64,000 nucleotides of DNA, taken from assembly GCA_963697525.1 (NCBI GenBank), contig OY969087.1, positions 3,038,001-3,102,000 of the forward strand. The letters run 5' to 3'. Below are positions 37,465-46,214 of this stretch, piece by piece. The notes under the pieces were generated by a model that saw only the letters and a program-made list of their open reading frames with translations, searched no databases and had not been told where the DNA came from. This DNA comes from Bradymonas sp963697525 (GTDB taxonomy: Bacteria; Myxococcota_A; Bradymonadia; Bradymonadales; Bradymonadaceae). Each line of letters starts with the position of its first letter. Position 1 is the first letter of the stretch. The position numbers and the translations under genes are program-made.

Positions 37465-38142
37465 ATGCGCCGTTTGTTTTTCCTCGCTGCCACCATTGCA
37501 CTGTCCGTCGTGCTGACGGGGTGTACCATCGGGTATCGCTACCACCGCATCGATGACACGATCTCCAACGCCGTCGGCGCCAACGCCAAAGTCAAAGGCA
37601 GCTCGCAGATGGTCGAGCTGGGGGTGGTGCTCGACTTTCGCTATTTTCGGATGGTCGCGCCGTATCTGGGGGCGAAAAACGAGATGGACATCGCCGCCAG
37701 CGACGGCGGCGGCGACCACAAATCCCAGGTCATCGAGGAGCGCGGGTTTCGCCTGGACGTGCCCGTCGTCAGCGTGTGGAACGACGACGACGGCTTTAGC
37801 CTGGGCTATCCGGGCACCATGGTCCATCGCAACAGCCTGGAGCTGTGGCTCAGCGGCACCGGCCGATTCTCCCAGCCCCCGATGTGGTTCGGCGACGTGG
37901 GGCTGGTCTACTACCACCACAACTGGGCGGCGGTGCGCGTCTTCGGCGGCTGGGGCGAGATGCCCGTCACCGGGCAGACGTCGACCTTCGACGCCCAGGG
38001 CTCGCAGTTCCAATTTTGGAAGACCACCGCCGGTGGCTTCACCGCCGGGGCCGACCTGACCATCGGCGCCGGCGAGCAGGCGCTCGACTTCCTCAAATAC
38101 TTCTTTCGCGCTCAAGAGAGCGCCGAGAAACCCATTCGATAG
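37465..38142 (+). CDS. Lipoprotein of unknown function
   Basis: A 225-residue lipoprotein; signal peptide with lipobox VLTGCTIG. The mature chain alternates aromatic and polar residues (VVLDFRYFRMVAPYLGAKNE, FGDVGLVYYHHNWAAVRVFG) and looks beta-rich, as for a small outer-membrane-associated beta structure. No family recognised. The ATG at 37465 is preferred to a TTG at 37456. Its partner genes are unrelated: a convergent HD phosphohydrolase follows. Confidence 0.72.
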   Translation: MRRLFFLAATIALSVVLTGCTIGYRYHRIDDTISNAVGANAKVKGSSQMVELGVVLDFRYFRMVAPYLGAKNEMDIAASDGGGDHKSQVIEERGFRLDVPVVSVWNDDDGFSLGYPGTMVHRNSLELWLSGTGRFSQPPMWFGDVGLVYYHHNWAAVRVFGGWGEMPVTGQTSTFDAQGSQFQFWKTTAGGFTAGADLTIGAGEQALDFLKYFFRAQESAEKPIR

Positions 38143-38157
38143 TTTACCTTCGGGGGC

Positions 38158-39456
38158 TCACTCGCTGCGCAGCCGCTCGCGAAGCGCGCCGGGCACGCAC
38201 AGGCGCAAGATCTTGTAGGAGTCGCGCCCCAGCAGGTGCACCATGTCGCTGCGCTCCTCGATGGGGGTGACTCGACCCGTGGGATCGATGATGGGGATAT
38301 GCGCGCCCACGTCGCCGTGGGCGGGATCGTAGGGCGTGTACGGGGTATCGTAGGCCCGGTCGGTGAGCACCGCATAGTTGGGGTCGAGGCCCATCTCGCG
38401 GGCGAGCTCGTTGGCGCGGTCGAGGGTGCGGGCGATGGCGACGGGGTCGTCGACGTCCAGGTCGATGGTCTTGTACAGGTCGCGGTCGAGCAGGCCCGCT
38501 GACAGGCGCGCGAGTACCGGGTCGGCGTCGGTGCGCCACTGCTTGAGCGAGATCCACACGTCGGTGTCGTCCAGCGAGACGAACTCCTCGGTGGTCAGTC
38601 GGTCGCCGGCCAGCAGCTTGCGCAGCCGCGGGCTGGGGTCGGCCTCGAAGGCATGCCCCGCGCTGGCCAGCTCGCCGGCGCGGCGCAGCACGGCTTCGAG
38701 CATCTTCTCGGCCGCGCGCACCGCCTTGTGCAGGTAGACCTGCTTGAACATGTGGAAACGGGCCAGCAGGTAGCCCTCGACGGCCTCGCGCGCCCGGTAG
38801 CTGACCGCCAGCCTGCGGCTGACGCCTTGCTGGCTGTTGGTCCCCTCGTAGGTCTCCAGCATCGTCAGGATGCGCTCGAAGTCGTACACGCCGATCTTCA
38901 CTCCGGTGGCCAGCCCGTCGCGCAGGATATAGTCGAGCCGGTCGGCGTCGAGCTGGCTGGACACGATATCCAGCAATACGTGGCGCTCGGCGGGAAAGTC
39001 GCGCCGCGGCCCGAAATAGCTCGCCACCCGCTCGGGAAGCTCGGGGTCGACCTCGGCGAGCACCGCGTAGACCTCGCTGTCCGGGTCGCGCACGAGCTGA
39101 GCGCTATACTCCTCGTGGTGCACCCGGGTGACCTTCTCAATGGCGTGGCTAAACGGGCCGTGGCCGACGTCGTGCAGCAGCGCGGCGCACATCACCTCCA
39201 GGCGCTCGGCGTCCCCAAAGCCGTGGTCGAGCGCGGCGAACATGCGCCGGGCCACGTGCGCCACCCCCAGGCTGTGCACGAACCGGCTGTGCTCGGCGCC
39301 GTGGTACACCAGGTTGGCGAAGCCGAGCTGGCGGATGCGTCGAAGCCGCTGGAACGTGCGCGTCTGCACCAGGCGCAACACCACCCGCTCGACGTCGTCG
39401 GTCAGGTCGAAGGCGATGATGTTGTGGACGGGGTCGCGGAAGAGTTTGGGTTTCAT
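38158..39456 (-). CDS. HD-domain phosphohydrolase (SAMHD1/dGTPase-like)
   Basis: A 432-residue HD-superfamily hydrolase. It starts FRDPVHNIIAFDLTDDVERV, with FQRLRRIRQLGFANLVYHGA, the HSRFVHSLGV segment (first His), LLHDVGHGPFSHAIE (the HD pair) and LDADRLDYILRDGLATGV (distal Asp). This pattern is that of YpgQ/SAMHD1-like dNTP phosphohydrolases, which cleave dNTPs to deoxynucleosides; the nucleotide preference is not visible. The ATG at 39456 precedes a tandem-repeat array on its 5' side. Confidence 0.9.
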   Translation of the reverse strand: MKPKLFRDPVHNIIAFDLTDDVERVVLRLVQTRTFQRLRRIRQLGFANLVYHGAEHSRFVHSLGVAHVARRMFAALDHGFGDAERLEVMCAALLHDVGHGPFSHAIEKVTRVHHEEYSAQLVRDPDSEVYAVLAEVDPELPERVASYFGPRRDFPAERHVLLDIVSSQLDADRLDYILRDGLATGVKIGVYDFERILTMLETYEGTNSQQGVSRRLAVSYRAREAVEGYLLARFHMFKQVYLHKAVRAAEKMLEAVLRRAGELASAGHAFEADPSPRLRKLLAGDRLTTEEFVSLDDTDVWISLKQWRTDADPVLARLSAGLLDRDLYKTIDLDVDDPVAIARTLDRANELAREMGLDPNYAVLTDRAYDTPYTPYDPAHGDVGAHIPIIDPTGRVTPIEERSDMVHLLGRDSYKILRLCVPGALRERLRSE

Positions 39457-39500
39457 GGGGAGGCAGGGGTCCAGGGGTGGAGGGGTTTAGGGGTTCAGGG

Positions 39501-39619
39501 AGCGGATGAGCGGATGAGCGGATGAGCGGATGAGCGGATGAGCGGATGAGCGGATGAGCGGATGAGCGGATGAGCGGATGAGCGGATGAGCGGACGAGCG
39601 GACGAGCGGATGAGCGGAT
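39501..39619. repeat. 8-bp tandem array AGCGGATG
   Basis: About 15 copies of AGCGGATG, two with GACG in place of GATG, lie between the HD phosphohydrolase start and the four-helix-bundle gene. Preceding G-rich text (39458-39500: AGGGGTCCAGGGG-like) belongs to the AGGGGT repeat type seen at 45.1 and 56.7 kb. Minus-frame ORFs across it are repeat artefacts. Confidence 0.95.
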
Positions 39620-39740
39620 TAGAGAAAACGGGCATTGGTGGGCGTGGCGCGGGGGTTGAGGCAACGAATTGGCGAAATTTCCGATAACCATAGTGAAGGC
39701 TGACGTAGCGTCTTCGCAACTCATTCAATACGGAGGGAGG

Positions 39741-40151
39741 ATGAATAGCAAGGCTACCAATGGCAATAGTTCCGCGAAGCCTCAAAGGCGTGGATATGAA
39801 AACAACAATGCGTGGCAAAACGCGATGGAGCTGGTGAAGCTGGTGTACCGTGTCACCGCCAAATTCCCGGTTGATGAACGGTTCAACTTGGTGTCACAGT
39901 TGCGCCGGTCCGCCGTGTCGATCGCGTCGAATATCGCGGAAGGCAATGGTTCGGGAAGCGATGGTCTTTACCTGAGACACGTGCGCATCGCCTGCGGCTC
40001 GATGGCTGAACTGGAAACCCAGATACGCATCGCCGACGATGTGGGCCTGCTGACCGATGAAAATTCCGACGCCGTGTGGAATCAAGTCGGACATACAGCA
40101 CGTTTGACTCATGGACTTCGCAGATACCTTGTCCGAAAGACGAGCTGCTGA
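39741..40151 (+). CDS. Four-helix-bundle protein (S23/IVS type)
   Basis: A 136-residue protein of the four-helix-bundle family first seen in 23S rRNA intervening sequences: WQNAMELVKLVYRVTAKFP, LVSQLRRSAVSIASNIAEGN, LRHVRIACGSMAELETQIRI and a C-terminal helix. The SxxSNIAEG motif is characteristic. No 23S rRNA gene is nearby, so it is a free-standing copy of unknown function. A strong ribosome-binding site (GGAGGGAGG) fixes the ATG at 39741. It is bordered on the left by the octamer array and on the right by AGGGGT-type repeats, as such genes often are. Confidence 0.9.
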   Translation: MNSKATNGNSSAKPQRRGYENNNAWQNAMELVKLVYRVTAKFPVDERFNLVSQLRRSAVSIASNIAEGNGSGSDGLYLRHVRIACGSMAELETQIRIADDVGLLTDENSDAVWNQVGHTARLTHGLRRYLVRKTSC

Positions 40152-40208
40152 AAACCCACATCCCGGGAGGGCGCTCCCACGCCCTCCTACCATCAGCGAA
40201 TCAGCGCG

Positions 40209-40250
40209 CCCCGGACCCCCTGAACCCCTGAACCCCTGGACCCCTAACTC
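40209..40250. repeat. AGGGGT-type repeat (minus orientation)
   Basis: CCCCTGAACCCCTGAACCCC and following units form four short near-copies of a 10-base motif, the complement of the AGGGGTCCAG repeats at 45.1 and 56.7 kb. It lies 5' of murA. Confidence 0.75.
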
Positions 40251-40316
40251 ACCACCGTGCTAAAAGCAGGATATTGCAATTCGCAGGAAACTTCCCGATC
40301 GAGCCAGCAGTAACAC

Positions 40317-41603
40317 ATGGAAAAGTTTGTAATCGAAGGCGGTCATCAGCTCAGCGGCTCCGTCACCCCCGGCGGCAGCAAGAACGAGGCGCTTCCGTGT
40401 CTGGCGGCGGTGCTGTTGACCGACGAGCCGGTCACGTTCCACAACATCCCGCGCATCAATGACGTCGAAGTCATGTTGCAGGTCATCGAGGACCTGGGCG
40501 GCCACTACGAGTGGCTCGACGACGACGTCGTCAAGGTGCGGGCGACCAACGTCGACAAGAGCGCGTTGGACGTCGACCTGTGCAAGAAGATCCGCGCCTC
40601 CATCCTGTTCGCCGGGGCGATGCTCGCGCGCAAGGGCCGCTGTGAGCTGCCGCCTCCGGGCGGCGACGTCATCGGGCGGCGCCGGCTGGACTCGCACTTT
40701 TTGGCGTTGGAGACGCTGGGCGCCAATATCGAGATCGGCTCCGAGGCCTACGTCTTCGAGACCAACGGGCTGGTGGGCACGGAGATCTTTTTGGACGAGG
40801 CGTCGGTCACCGGCACCGAGAACGCCATCATGGCGGCGGTGGTCGCCAAGGGCGAGACGGTCATCCGCAACGCCGCCTGCGAGCCGCACGTGCAGGGGCT
40901 GTGTCGCATGCTGTCCAAGATGGGCGCGCGCATCGAGGGCATCGGCACCAATATCCTGCGCATCAAGGGCACCAAGGGCCTGTGGGGCTGCGAGCACAGC
41001 ATCGGGCCGGACTACCTCGAGATCGGCAGCTTCGCCGGCCTGGCGGCGGTGACCAAAAGCGAGCTGACCATCAAGAACGTCGTGGCCGAGGACCTGCGCA
41101 TGATCCGGCTGGTCTTCGACAAGCTGGGCGTGCAGACCAGCCTGGAGGGCCGCGACCTCGTCGTCCACGGCGACCGCAAGCTCGAGGTGCGCCGCGATCT
41201 GCACGGAGCCATCCCCAAGATCGACGACGCCCCCTGGCCGGCCTTTCCCACCGACATGATGTCGGTCGCCATCACCGTGGCCACCCAATGCGACGGCACG
41301 CTGTTGTTCTTCGAGAAGATGTTCGAAGGGCGCATGTTCTTCGTCGACAACCTGATCTCGATGGGCGCACAGATCGTGTTCTGCGATCCGCACCGCGTCG
41401 TGGTCGTCGGCCCCAGCCAACTGTACGGGGCGACGCTGGAGTCGCCGGATATCCGCGCCGGTATGTCGCTGTTGATTGCGGCGCTGGCCGCCAAGGGTGA
41501 GAGCACGATCTACAACGTGCGCCAGATCGACCGCGGCTATGCCAATATCGACCAGAAACTCGAGTCCATCGGAGCCCACATTCAGCGTCTGCCGGTGGAG
41601 TGA
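40317..41603 (+). CDS. murA: UDP-N-acetylglucosamine 1-carboxyvinyltransferase, Asp active-site variant
   Basis: A 428-residue enzyme of peptidoglycan synthesis that transfers enolpyruvate from PEP to UDP-GlcNAc. The start GGHQLSGSVTPGGSKNEALP and DRGYANIDQKLESIGAHI end are typical. The active-site loop reads LPPPGGDVIGRRRLDSHF: Asp117 occupies the place of the Cys (PGGCxIG) alkylated by fosfomycin in E. coli (Cys115). Such Cys-to-Asp forms exist in mycobacteria, Chlamydia and Borrelia, are active, and are insensitive to fosfomycin. One copy is seen here; a second MurA elsewhere cannot be excluded. Confidence 0.95.
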   Translation: MEKFVIEGGHQLSGSVTPGGSKNEALPCLAAVLLTDEPVTFHNIPRINDVEVMLQVIEDLGGHYEWLDDDVVKVRATNVDKSALDVDLCKKIRASILFAGAMLARKGRCELPPPGGDVIGRRRLDSHFLALETLGANIEIGSEAYVFETNGLVGTEIFLDEASVTGTENAIMAAVVAKGETVIRNAACEPHVQGLCRMLSKMGARIEGIGTNILRIKGTKGLWGCEHSIGPDYLEIGSFAGLAAVTKSELTIKNVVAEDLRMIRLVFDKLGVQTSLEGRDLVVHGDRKLEVRRDLHGAIPKIDDAPWPAFPTDMMSVAITVATQCDGTLLFFEKMFEGRMFFVDNLISMGAQIVFCDPHRVVVVGPSQLYGATLESPDIRAGMSLLIAALAAKGESTIYNVRQIDRGYANIDQKLESIGAHIQRLPVE

Positions 41604-41737
41604 TGTTACGATAGTGGAGTGCGTGGCTCCCGAGGGTGCGCTCACGGCCGGGCCTGAAGACCCGAGCCGTTGCGCTTACCCCTGGAAGGGTCAACGCTCG
41701 TCATATCCTCGCCGAAAAGCGGCCTCCCCTATTACTT

Positions 41738-42469
41738 CTACAGGACGTCCAACCAGTCCGCAGAAGGCTCCACCCACTCTTGCCGTCGGGGAAGTTCCAT
41801 CTCGTGATCCACGAACGGGATCTCCAAGAACGCCTCCAAGCGCTTCAAGAAGTTGTCGCGAAACTCGCCGAAGTCGAGCTCGCCTTCGCAGTAGTCGGCC
41901 AGGCGAGCCATGGGGGCGTTGGGCATGCCGCAGGCGACGATCATCGAAAAGCCGATCATCTCGTTGACCAGGTTCATGGCCACGCCGTGGGTGGTGATGC
42001 CTGATTGGACGCGCATGCCCACGCTGGCGATCTTGCGGCCGGGTTCTTCGTCGGTGGTCCACAGACCGGGGTGGTCGAGGTCGTAGGCGGCCTGTTTGCC
42101 GTAGTCGGCGACGGTGTCGCCCAGGCAGCCGGCCATGCCGCGAATGATGTCGACGACCCCTTTGCCCACCGCGTTGAGGCGCAGGATGGGGTAGACGACC
42201 AGTTGGCCGGGTTCGTGGAAGGTGGCCTCTCCGCCTCGGTCGATCTGGTAGACCTCGACGCCCTTGTCGGCCAACCAGCGATGGTTGACCAGGTCGTCGA
42301 GGCTACCGCGCTTGCCGAGGGTGACCGTGGGCGGGTGCTCGAGGGCGAGCACATAGCCGACAAAGTCGTCGTCGCGGCTCTTGAGGCGCTCGCGAAGCTG
42401 GAATTGAAACGCGAGCGCCTGACCGTACGGGACGGTGCCGAGGCGGAGCAGGGCGAGTTGATTGCTCAT
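41738..42469 (-). CDS. lipB: Octanoyltransferase (lipoate biosynthesis)
   Basis: A 243-residue enzyme that moves octanoyl from acyl carrier protein to lipoyl domains. Motifs are RGGEATFHEPGQLVVYPILR, the catalytic Lys in GRKIASVGMRV and the Cys in VACGMPNAPMARL. The C-terminal FRDNFLKRLEAFLEIPFVDH is usual. Its ATG overlaps the stop of the upstream HARE-HTH gene (ATGA), so translation is likely coupled. No lipA or other lipoate gene is in the window. Confidence 0.94.
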   Translation of the reverse strand: MSNQLALLRLGTVPYGQALAFQFQLRERLKSRDDDFVGYVLALEHPPTVTLGKRGSLDDLVNHRWLADKGVEVYQIDRGGEATFHEPGQLVVYPILRLNAVGKGVVDIIRGMAGCLGDTVADYGKQAAYDLDHPGLWTTDEEPGRKIASVGMRVQSGITTHGVAMNLVNEMIGFSMIVACGMPNAPMARLADYCEGELDFGEFRDNFLKRLEAFLEIPFVDHEMELPRRQEWVEPSADWLDVL

Positions 42470-44037
42470 GCCTTGAGGGTTTCGATAAAGGCGGTGTCGA
42501 CCATCAGGATGGGCGTGGTGTAGGCCTGCACGCCGATGCCGTGCTTGATGAGCAGCTCCACGAAGGTCTTGCGGTCGATGAGCGTGATCGGCGCCTTGTC
42601 CTCCGAGCGGCTCTCCACGATGGCCTCCTTGCTGATGTCACCCAGGTGGATGATCACGCCCTCGGCGGCCGAGTAGTGATGCAGCGTCTCGCGAAGCGCG
42701 CTGACCGCGTCGGCGCCCAGCTCGTCGTTGGCCTCCAGGGTCACCTGGATGCACACGCGCACGTCGGCCAGGCCCTGGCGCCAGTCGGCGGTGAAGTATA
42801 CATCACCGCTCGAAGAGCGCTTGGAGACCTTGATATTCTGGTAGCCCAGCCGCTCCAGCAGGGTCAGCGCGATATGCTCGAGGGCCTCGTCTTTGACGTC
42901 GATGAGGGCCTCGCCCAGGTGGTGCAGCGTCTCCTGGCGAATCTCCTCGGACAGGCTCAAGATAGCCTGTTCTTTGTCGATGGCCTCGGTGGGAAGGCCC
43001 CACTCGGTCAGGCCCCAGCGCTGCTGGTCGTATTGGGTGAACAGCGGACGGTGGCCGCGCTGGCGGCGAATCTGGTTGTCGTTGGCCAACGCCGCCTGCA
43101 CGGTGGCGGCGGCGTCATGGGTGTGGAATTTGACCAGCTTGCGCTCGAAGATCTCGTCGGCGAGCTTGTCGATGGCCATCGGCTTGCTCGTCTGATCGTC
43201 GAGCACGGTGTAGGCGGCGTGGGCGATGCCGTCGAGGCGCACCGGCCCCGCTTCGAGGTGGCGCGAGCGGCTGGTCGCGAGCTGCTCGCCGTTGGTGCGC
43301 TGCTGGCGGGCCTGCTGGCGCTCGGTGCGCGAGCGGCGCCCATTCTTGCCGCGGCTGCGCCGGCGCGTCGAGTTCGACGACTTCGACTCGTTGGAGCCCT
43401 TCGAACTCTTGGAGTTCTTGGAACTCTTGGAACTTTTGGAGTTCTTGGAACTCTTGGAACTCTTAGAACTCTTGGAACTCTTGGAGCTCTTGGAGCCGTT
43501 CGAGCGACGCGATCCCCGCGCACGGCGCCGACCGTTGCTCTTCTTGGAACTCGAGCGGCGTCGACCGCGCGACTTGCCGTTGGATTTACTGCTCTTCGAT
43601 TTGGATTTGCCCTTCTTGGAGCCCGAGCGGCGCGAGCGGCGCCGGCTGCGGCGACGCTTGGGGGCCTGGTCTTCGGTTTCTTCGTCGGCTTCGTCCTGGG
43701 TCGCCTCTTCGGCCTCGTCGGCTTGCTCGTCGCCACCGCGCGCCTGTTTACGGCGTGCCCGGCGCGCCTCTTCACGCTTGGTGCGCTTGGCGGCCTCTTC
43801 GTTGAGGCGCTCCATCTCGGTGTCGCGGATGGTGTACACGCCCGGGCGGGTCTCCACGATCACCGAGGTGCCGTGGCGCTTGACCTCCTGGGTCAGCCGC
43901 GTGGACATGGTCTGGTCGGGCGCTTTGCCCACGTGCGACAGCAGGTTGTCGCGCACGGCCACTTCCGTGATTTTCTTATAATGCAGGGGACGGCCGGTAC
44001 GGCGAAGGACTTCAACGGCGGCTTCAAAAAAGGTCAT
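42466..44037 (-). CDS. HARE-HTH and Mrr-like restriction-endonuclease-fold protein
   Basis: A 523-residue protein of three parts. Residues ~1-75 form a HARE-HTH (HB1/ASXL) domain, FFEAAVEVLRRTGRPLHYKK with ITEVAVRDNLLS, and a second HTH-like stretch follows the linker near residues 265-350 (AAYTVLDDQTSKPMAIDKLA). Residues ~95-250 are highly basic and low complexity: Arg/Lys/Ser repeats, including about 14 units of SKSS/SKNS type. Residues ~380-523 resemble an Mrr-type catalytic domain (LLERLGYQNIKVSKRSSSGD, then VYFTADWRQGLADVRVCIQV, and DLITL-like strands), but the D...QxK triad is incomplete in my reading (VCIQV). The stop overlaps lipB. Probably a nucleic-acid-binding protein; nuclease activity is doubtful. 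Confidence 0.78.
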   Translation of the reverse strand: MTFFEAAVEVLRRTGRPLHYKKITEVAVRDNLLSHVGKAPDQTMSTRLTQEVKRHGTSVIVETRPGVYTIRDTEMERLNEEAAKRTKREEARRARRKQARGGDEQADEAEEATQDEADEETEDQAPKRRRSRRRSRRSGSKKGKSKSKSSKSNGKSRGRRRSSSKKSNGRRRARGSRRSNGSKSSKSSKSSKSSKSSKNSKSSKSSKNSKSSKGSNESKSSNSTRRRSRGKNGRRSRTERQQARQQRTNGEQLATSRSRHLEAGPVRLDGIAHAAYTVLDDQTSKPMAIDKLADEIFERKLVKFHTHDAAATVQAALANDNQIRRQRGHRPLFTQYDQQRWGLTEWGLPTEAIDKEQAILSLSEEIRQETLHHLGEALIDVKDEALEHIALTLLERLGYQNIKVSKRSSSGDVYFTADWRQGLADVRVCIQVTLEANDELGADAVSALRETLHHYSAAEGVIIHLGDISKEAIVESRSEDKAPITLIDRKTFVELLIKHGIGVQAYTTPILMVDTAFIETLKA

Positions 44038-44639
44038 GCTCAGGCTCCTCGGGAATGCGAGGACCTGTCAGCTCCGCGGCCGGACCCAGTCGACCCACGG
44101 GTGGCGCCAGCGCACGGCTGGCAGCACCGAGGCGCGCACGCTGTCCCCCCAGGGGGATGGGCGGCGGGCGTTACCCGTATGGGGTGTCTGGATCATAGGC
44201 AGCCAGGAAGTCTTCTGGGGCCAGCGAACTGGCCGACGCTCGACGCAGACGACGTTGCACGGCCGCGCGCCGATTCGCTGCCCGCGCCTGGGCCGACCGA
44301 ACGTGTCGGGCGACTTGGCGAGGGCACAGCGGAACTGAAGGTCCTCAGTGAATTCGTTTGCTCGGGCGCCGCCCTCTTGGCGCGGCATCCGGGTGAAAAA
44401 CTTTTGCTCGCGTTTGCCACAGTCGGCTGACCGCGCGACTCACCACACTCGGGGCGGGGCGCGCGATCGGCGGTCGACCGTCTGGCGTGGGGACGCCTCA
44501 TTGGGCGGCGTCTTCCCGGGTTATTCACCAGGAATAACTGCACGCGCAGGCGATCCATTCCGGACGCGAACATACCTCATCGTATAGCATCTGACGGCCG
44601 ACGTTTCAATCTTTGGGCCGGCCGTCACCGCCGACGATT
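44038..44639. other. Long intergenic region without a recognised gene
   Basis: 600 bases between the HARE-HTH gene start and the rpmE2 stop, both transcribed leftward. Overlapping frames on both strands are Arg/Pro-rich and unlike real proteins. A perfect 9-bp inverted repeat (44592-44600 with 44619-44627) lies just after rpmE2, but no T-run follows in the minus direction, so its role as a terminator is uncertain. The HARE-HTH promoter must lie at the left side of this gap. Confidence 0.45.
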
Positions 44640-44945
44640 TCAGTCTTCGCTGCCTTCTTCTTCTTCTTCTTCTCGGCTAAGCGCGCCCGCGGCTTCCTTC
44701 TGCTCGCTGGTCTGCAGATTGTAGCGCTTCATGAAGCGATCGACGCGACCCTCGGTGTCGACCAACTTCTGCTTGCCGGTGTAAAACGGGTGGGAGAACG
44801 CGCTGATGTCCACCGGAATGACGTAGTGGGTCACCCCGTCGATCTCGCGGGTGTTCTTGGAGGTCATCGTCGAGCGGGTCACGATCTCGTGCTCGCCGTC
44901 TTTGAAAATGACCGGATGGTACTCGGGATGGGCTTCCTGTTTCAT
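44640..44945 (-). CDS. rpmE2: Ribosomal protein L31, type B
   Basis: A 101-residue large-subunit protein. KQEAHPEYHPVIFKDGEHEI, then VIPVDISAFSHPFYTGKQKL and VDTEGRVDRFMKRYNL, give type B L31; the Cys residues of the zinc-binding type A form are absent, as expected for type B. The C-terminus is extended with an acidic run of six Glu before GSED, longer than usual (about 80-90 residues). The ATG at 44945 is chosen as the start of the L31 motif; a 20-codon upstream extension is rejected. In other bacteria type B L31 replaces zinc L31 under zinc limitation, but no Zur-like site was recognised. Confidence 0.92.
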   Translation of the reverse strand: MKQEAHPEYHPVIFKDGEHEIVTRSTMTSKNTREIDGVTHYVIPVDISAFSHPFYTGKQKLVDTEGRVDRFMKRYNLQTSEQKEAAGALSREEEEEEGSED

Positions 44946-45070
44946 CGTCAATACCTCAAATCTATGGTCTAAACCGTGATGGTCTGGCAAACCGAAGGTT
45001 TCCAAGGCGACGTTTGATAACGGACCGCCGCCAAAATTTCAAGTATGCGCGCTCAGAGATTATTTCCAGG

Positions 45071-45180
45071 GGTCCAGGGGTCGAGGGGTCCAGGGGTCCG
45101 GGGATGCAGGGGTCCAGGGGTCGAGGGGTCCAGGGGTCCGGGGATGCAGGGGTCCAGGGGTCGAGGGGTCTAGGGCGCCG
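45071..45180. repeat. 40-bp tandem repeat of AGGGGT type
   Basis: Two exact 40-base units (45071-45110 and 45111-45150) plus a third truncated and altered copy (45151-45180). Each unit is itself four 10-base motifs such as GGTCCAGGGG and GGTCGAGGGG. It lies between rpmE2 and the HAD gene. Confidence 0.95.
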
Positions 45181-45248
45181 GGGCGAAATGTTGGAGGGGG
45201 GCGCGTGGTTGACGCAGCGACGGTAACCGTGCGACACAGCGAATTGTG

Positions 45249-46214
45249 ATGACTGAGAAAAATTTTCATATCGAGCAACTCAACTGGACCGACGAGGTCT
45301 ACGCGCGTTTGTGCGCGGCCGCCGAGCGCGCGCTGGCGGCCGAGGAGCAGCCGGTGGCGGTGTTCGACTTCGACAATACCTGCATCTTCGGGGATATCGG
45401 AGAGCTGTTTTCGCATTTTCTGATCGACGAGATCGGCTACCGCTATGACCTGGAGGAGTTCTGGGACCTGGTGCATCCGGAGGACGGGCGCGCCCACATT
45501 CGCGAGTTGACCGCGCGGTTGCGCCAGATGGAGCCTCAGGCGTGTCGCCACTCGGAGTGCTACCGGGAATATTTGGCCGAGATGGGCGCCATCTACGGGC
45601 GAAAATACGTGCGCGAGGGCGCCGCGCCCTGCTACGAGTGGGCGGTGCGCCTGCACGTGGGCATGACCCCCGAGGAGATTCGCCAGCAGACCGTTCGGGC
45701 CATGAAGCGCGAGATCGGCGCCCCGATCGAGCGCGAGGTGCGCCAGACCGGCCGCGGCGAGCAGGTGCGCATCGACCACGGTATTCGGGTGCACGAGGAG
45801 TTTCGCGCGTTGATCGCCGCGCTCGAGGCCGCCGGCTTCGAGGTGTGGGTCGTCTCGGCGACCAACCAGTGGACCGTCGAGACCTGCGCCGAGCATCTCT
45901 TCGGCGTGCCCCGTGAACGCGTGCTCGGCAACCAGGTCGATATGGGCGCCGACGCGGCGCTCGGCTCCCAGACCCGCCAGCCGGTGCTGTACCGGCAGGG
46001 CAAGGTCGACATCATCGAGCAGGCCATCGGGCGGCGTCCGGCGCTGGTCTTCGGCGACTCGAAGACCGATTTCGAGATGATGTGCCACGCCTCGCAATTG
46101 GCCGTGCTCGTCGATCGCGGCAACGCCGCGCTTCGCGACGAGGCCGCGCGGCGAGGGTGGGCGATCCAGCCGCAGTCCGCGCTGACGCGCTCGAGCCAGT
46201 GGAGTTGTCCGTGA
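45249..46214 (+). CDS. HAD-superfamily phosphatase (phosphoserine phosphatase-like)
   Basis: A 321-residue HAD hydrolase. Motif I is VAVFDFDNTCIFGDIGELF (DxDNT), motif II WVVSATNQWTVETCAEHLF (Ser), and motif IV LVFGDSKTDFEMMCHASQLA (GDSxxD). The subfamily is closest in pattern to HAD IB phosphatases such as phosphoserine phosphatase-like enzymes, with a long cap. Substrate is unknown; serine synthesis is only a guess. Its stop overlaps the GTG start of tsaC (GTGA), so the two form an operon. The ATG at 45249 lies next to a GTG at 45246. Confidence 0.88.
   Translation: MTEKNFHIEQLNWTDEVYARLCAAAERALAAEEQPVAVFDFDNTCIFGDIGELFSHFLIDEIGYRYDLEEFWDLVHPEDGRAHIRELTARLRQMEPQACRHSECYREYLAEMGAIYGRKYVREGAAPCYEWAVRLHVGMTPEEIRQQTVRAMKREIGAPIEREVRQTGRGEQVRIDHGIRVHEEFRALIAALEAAGFEVWVVSATNQWTVETCAEHLFGVPRERVLGNQVDMGADAALGSQTRQPVLYRQGKVDIIEQAIGRRPALVFGDSKTDFEMMCHASQLAVLVDRGNAALRDEAARRGWAIQPQSALTRSSQWSCP

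Noticed and set aside
39495..39818. Minus-strand frame with HPLIRSSA repeats
   Set aside because: Pure translation of the 8-bp AGCGGATG array; no independent support.
42541..44430. 629-residue plus-strand frame opposite the HARE-HTH gene
   Set aside because: Leu/Gly/Ala-rich mirror of the Ser-Lys repeat region; the minus-strand product has recognisable domains and a coupled neighbour.
44038..44639. Possible small gene or structured RNA in the gap before rpmE2
   Set aside because: Reading frames on both strands look random and I found no match to RNase P, SRP or tmRNA core motifs by eye.
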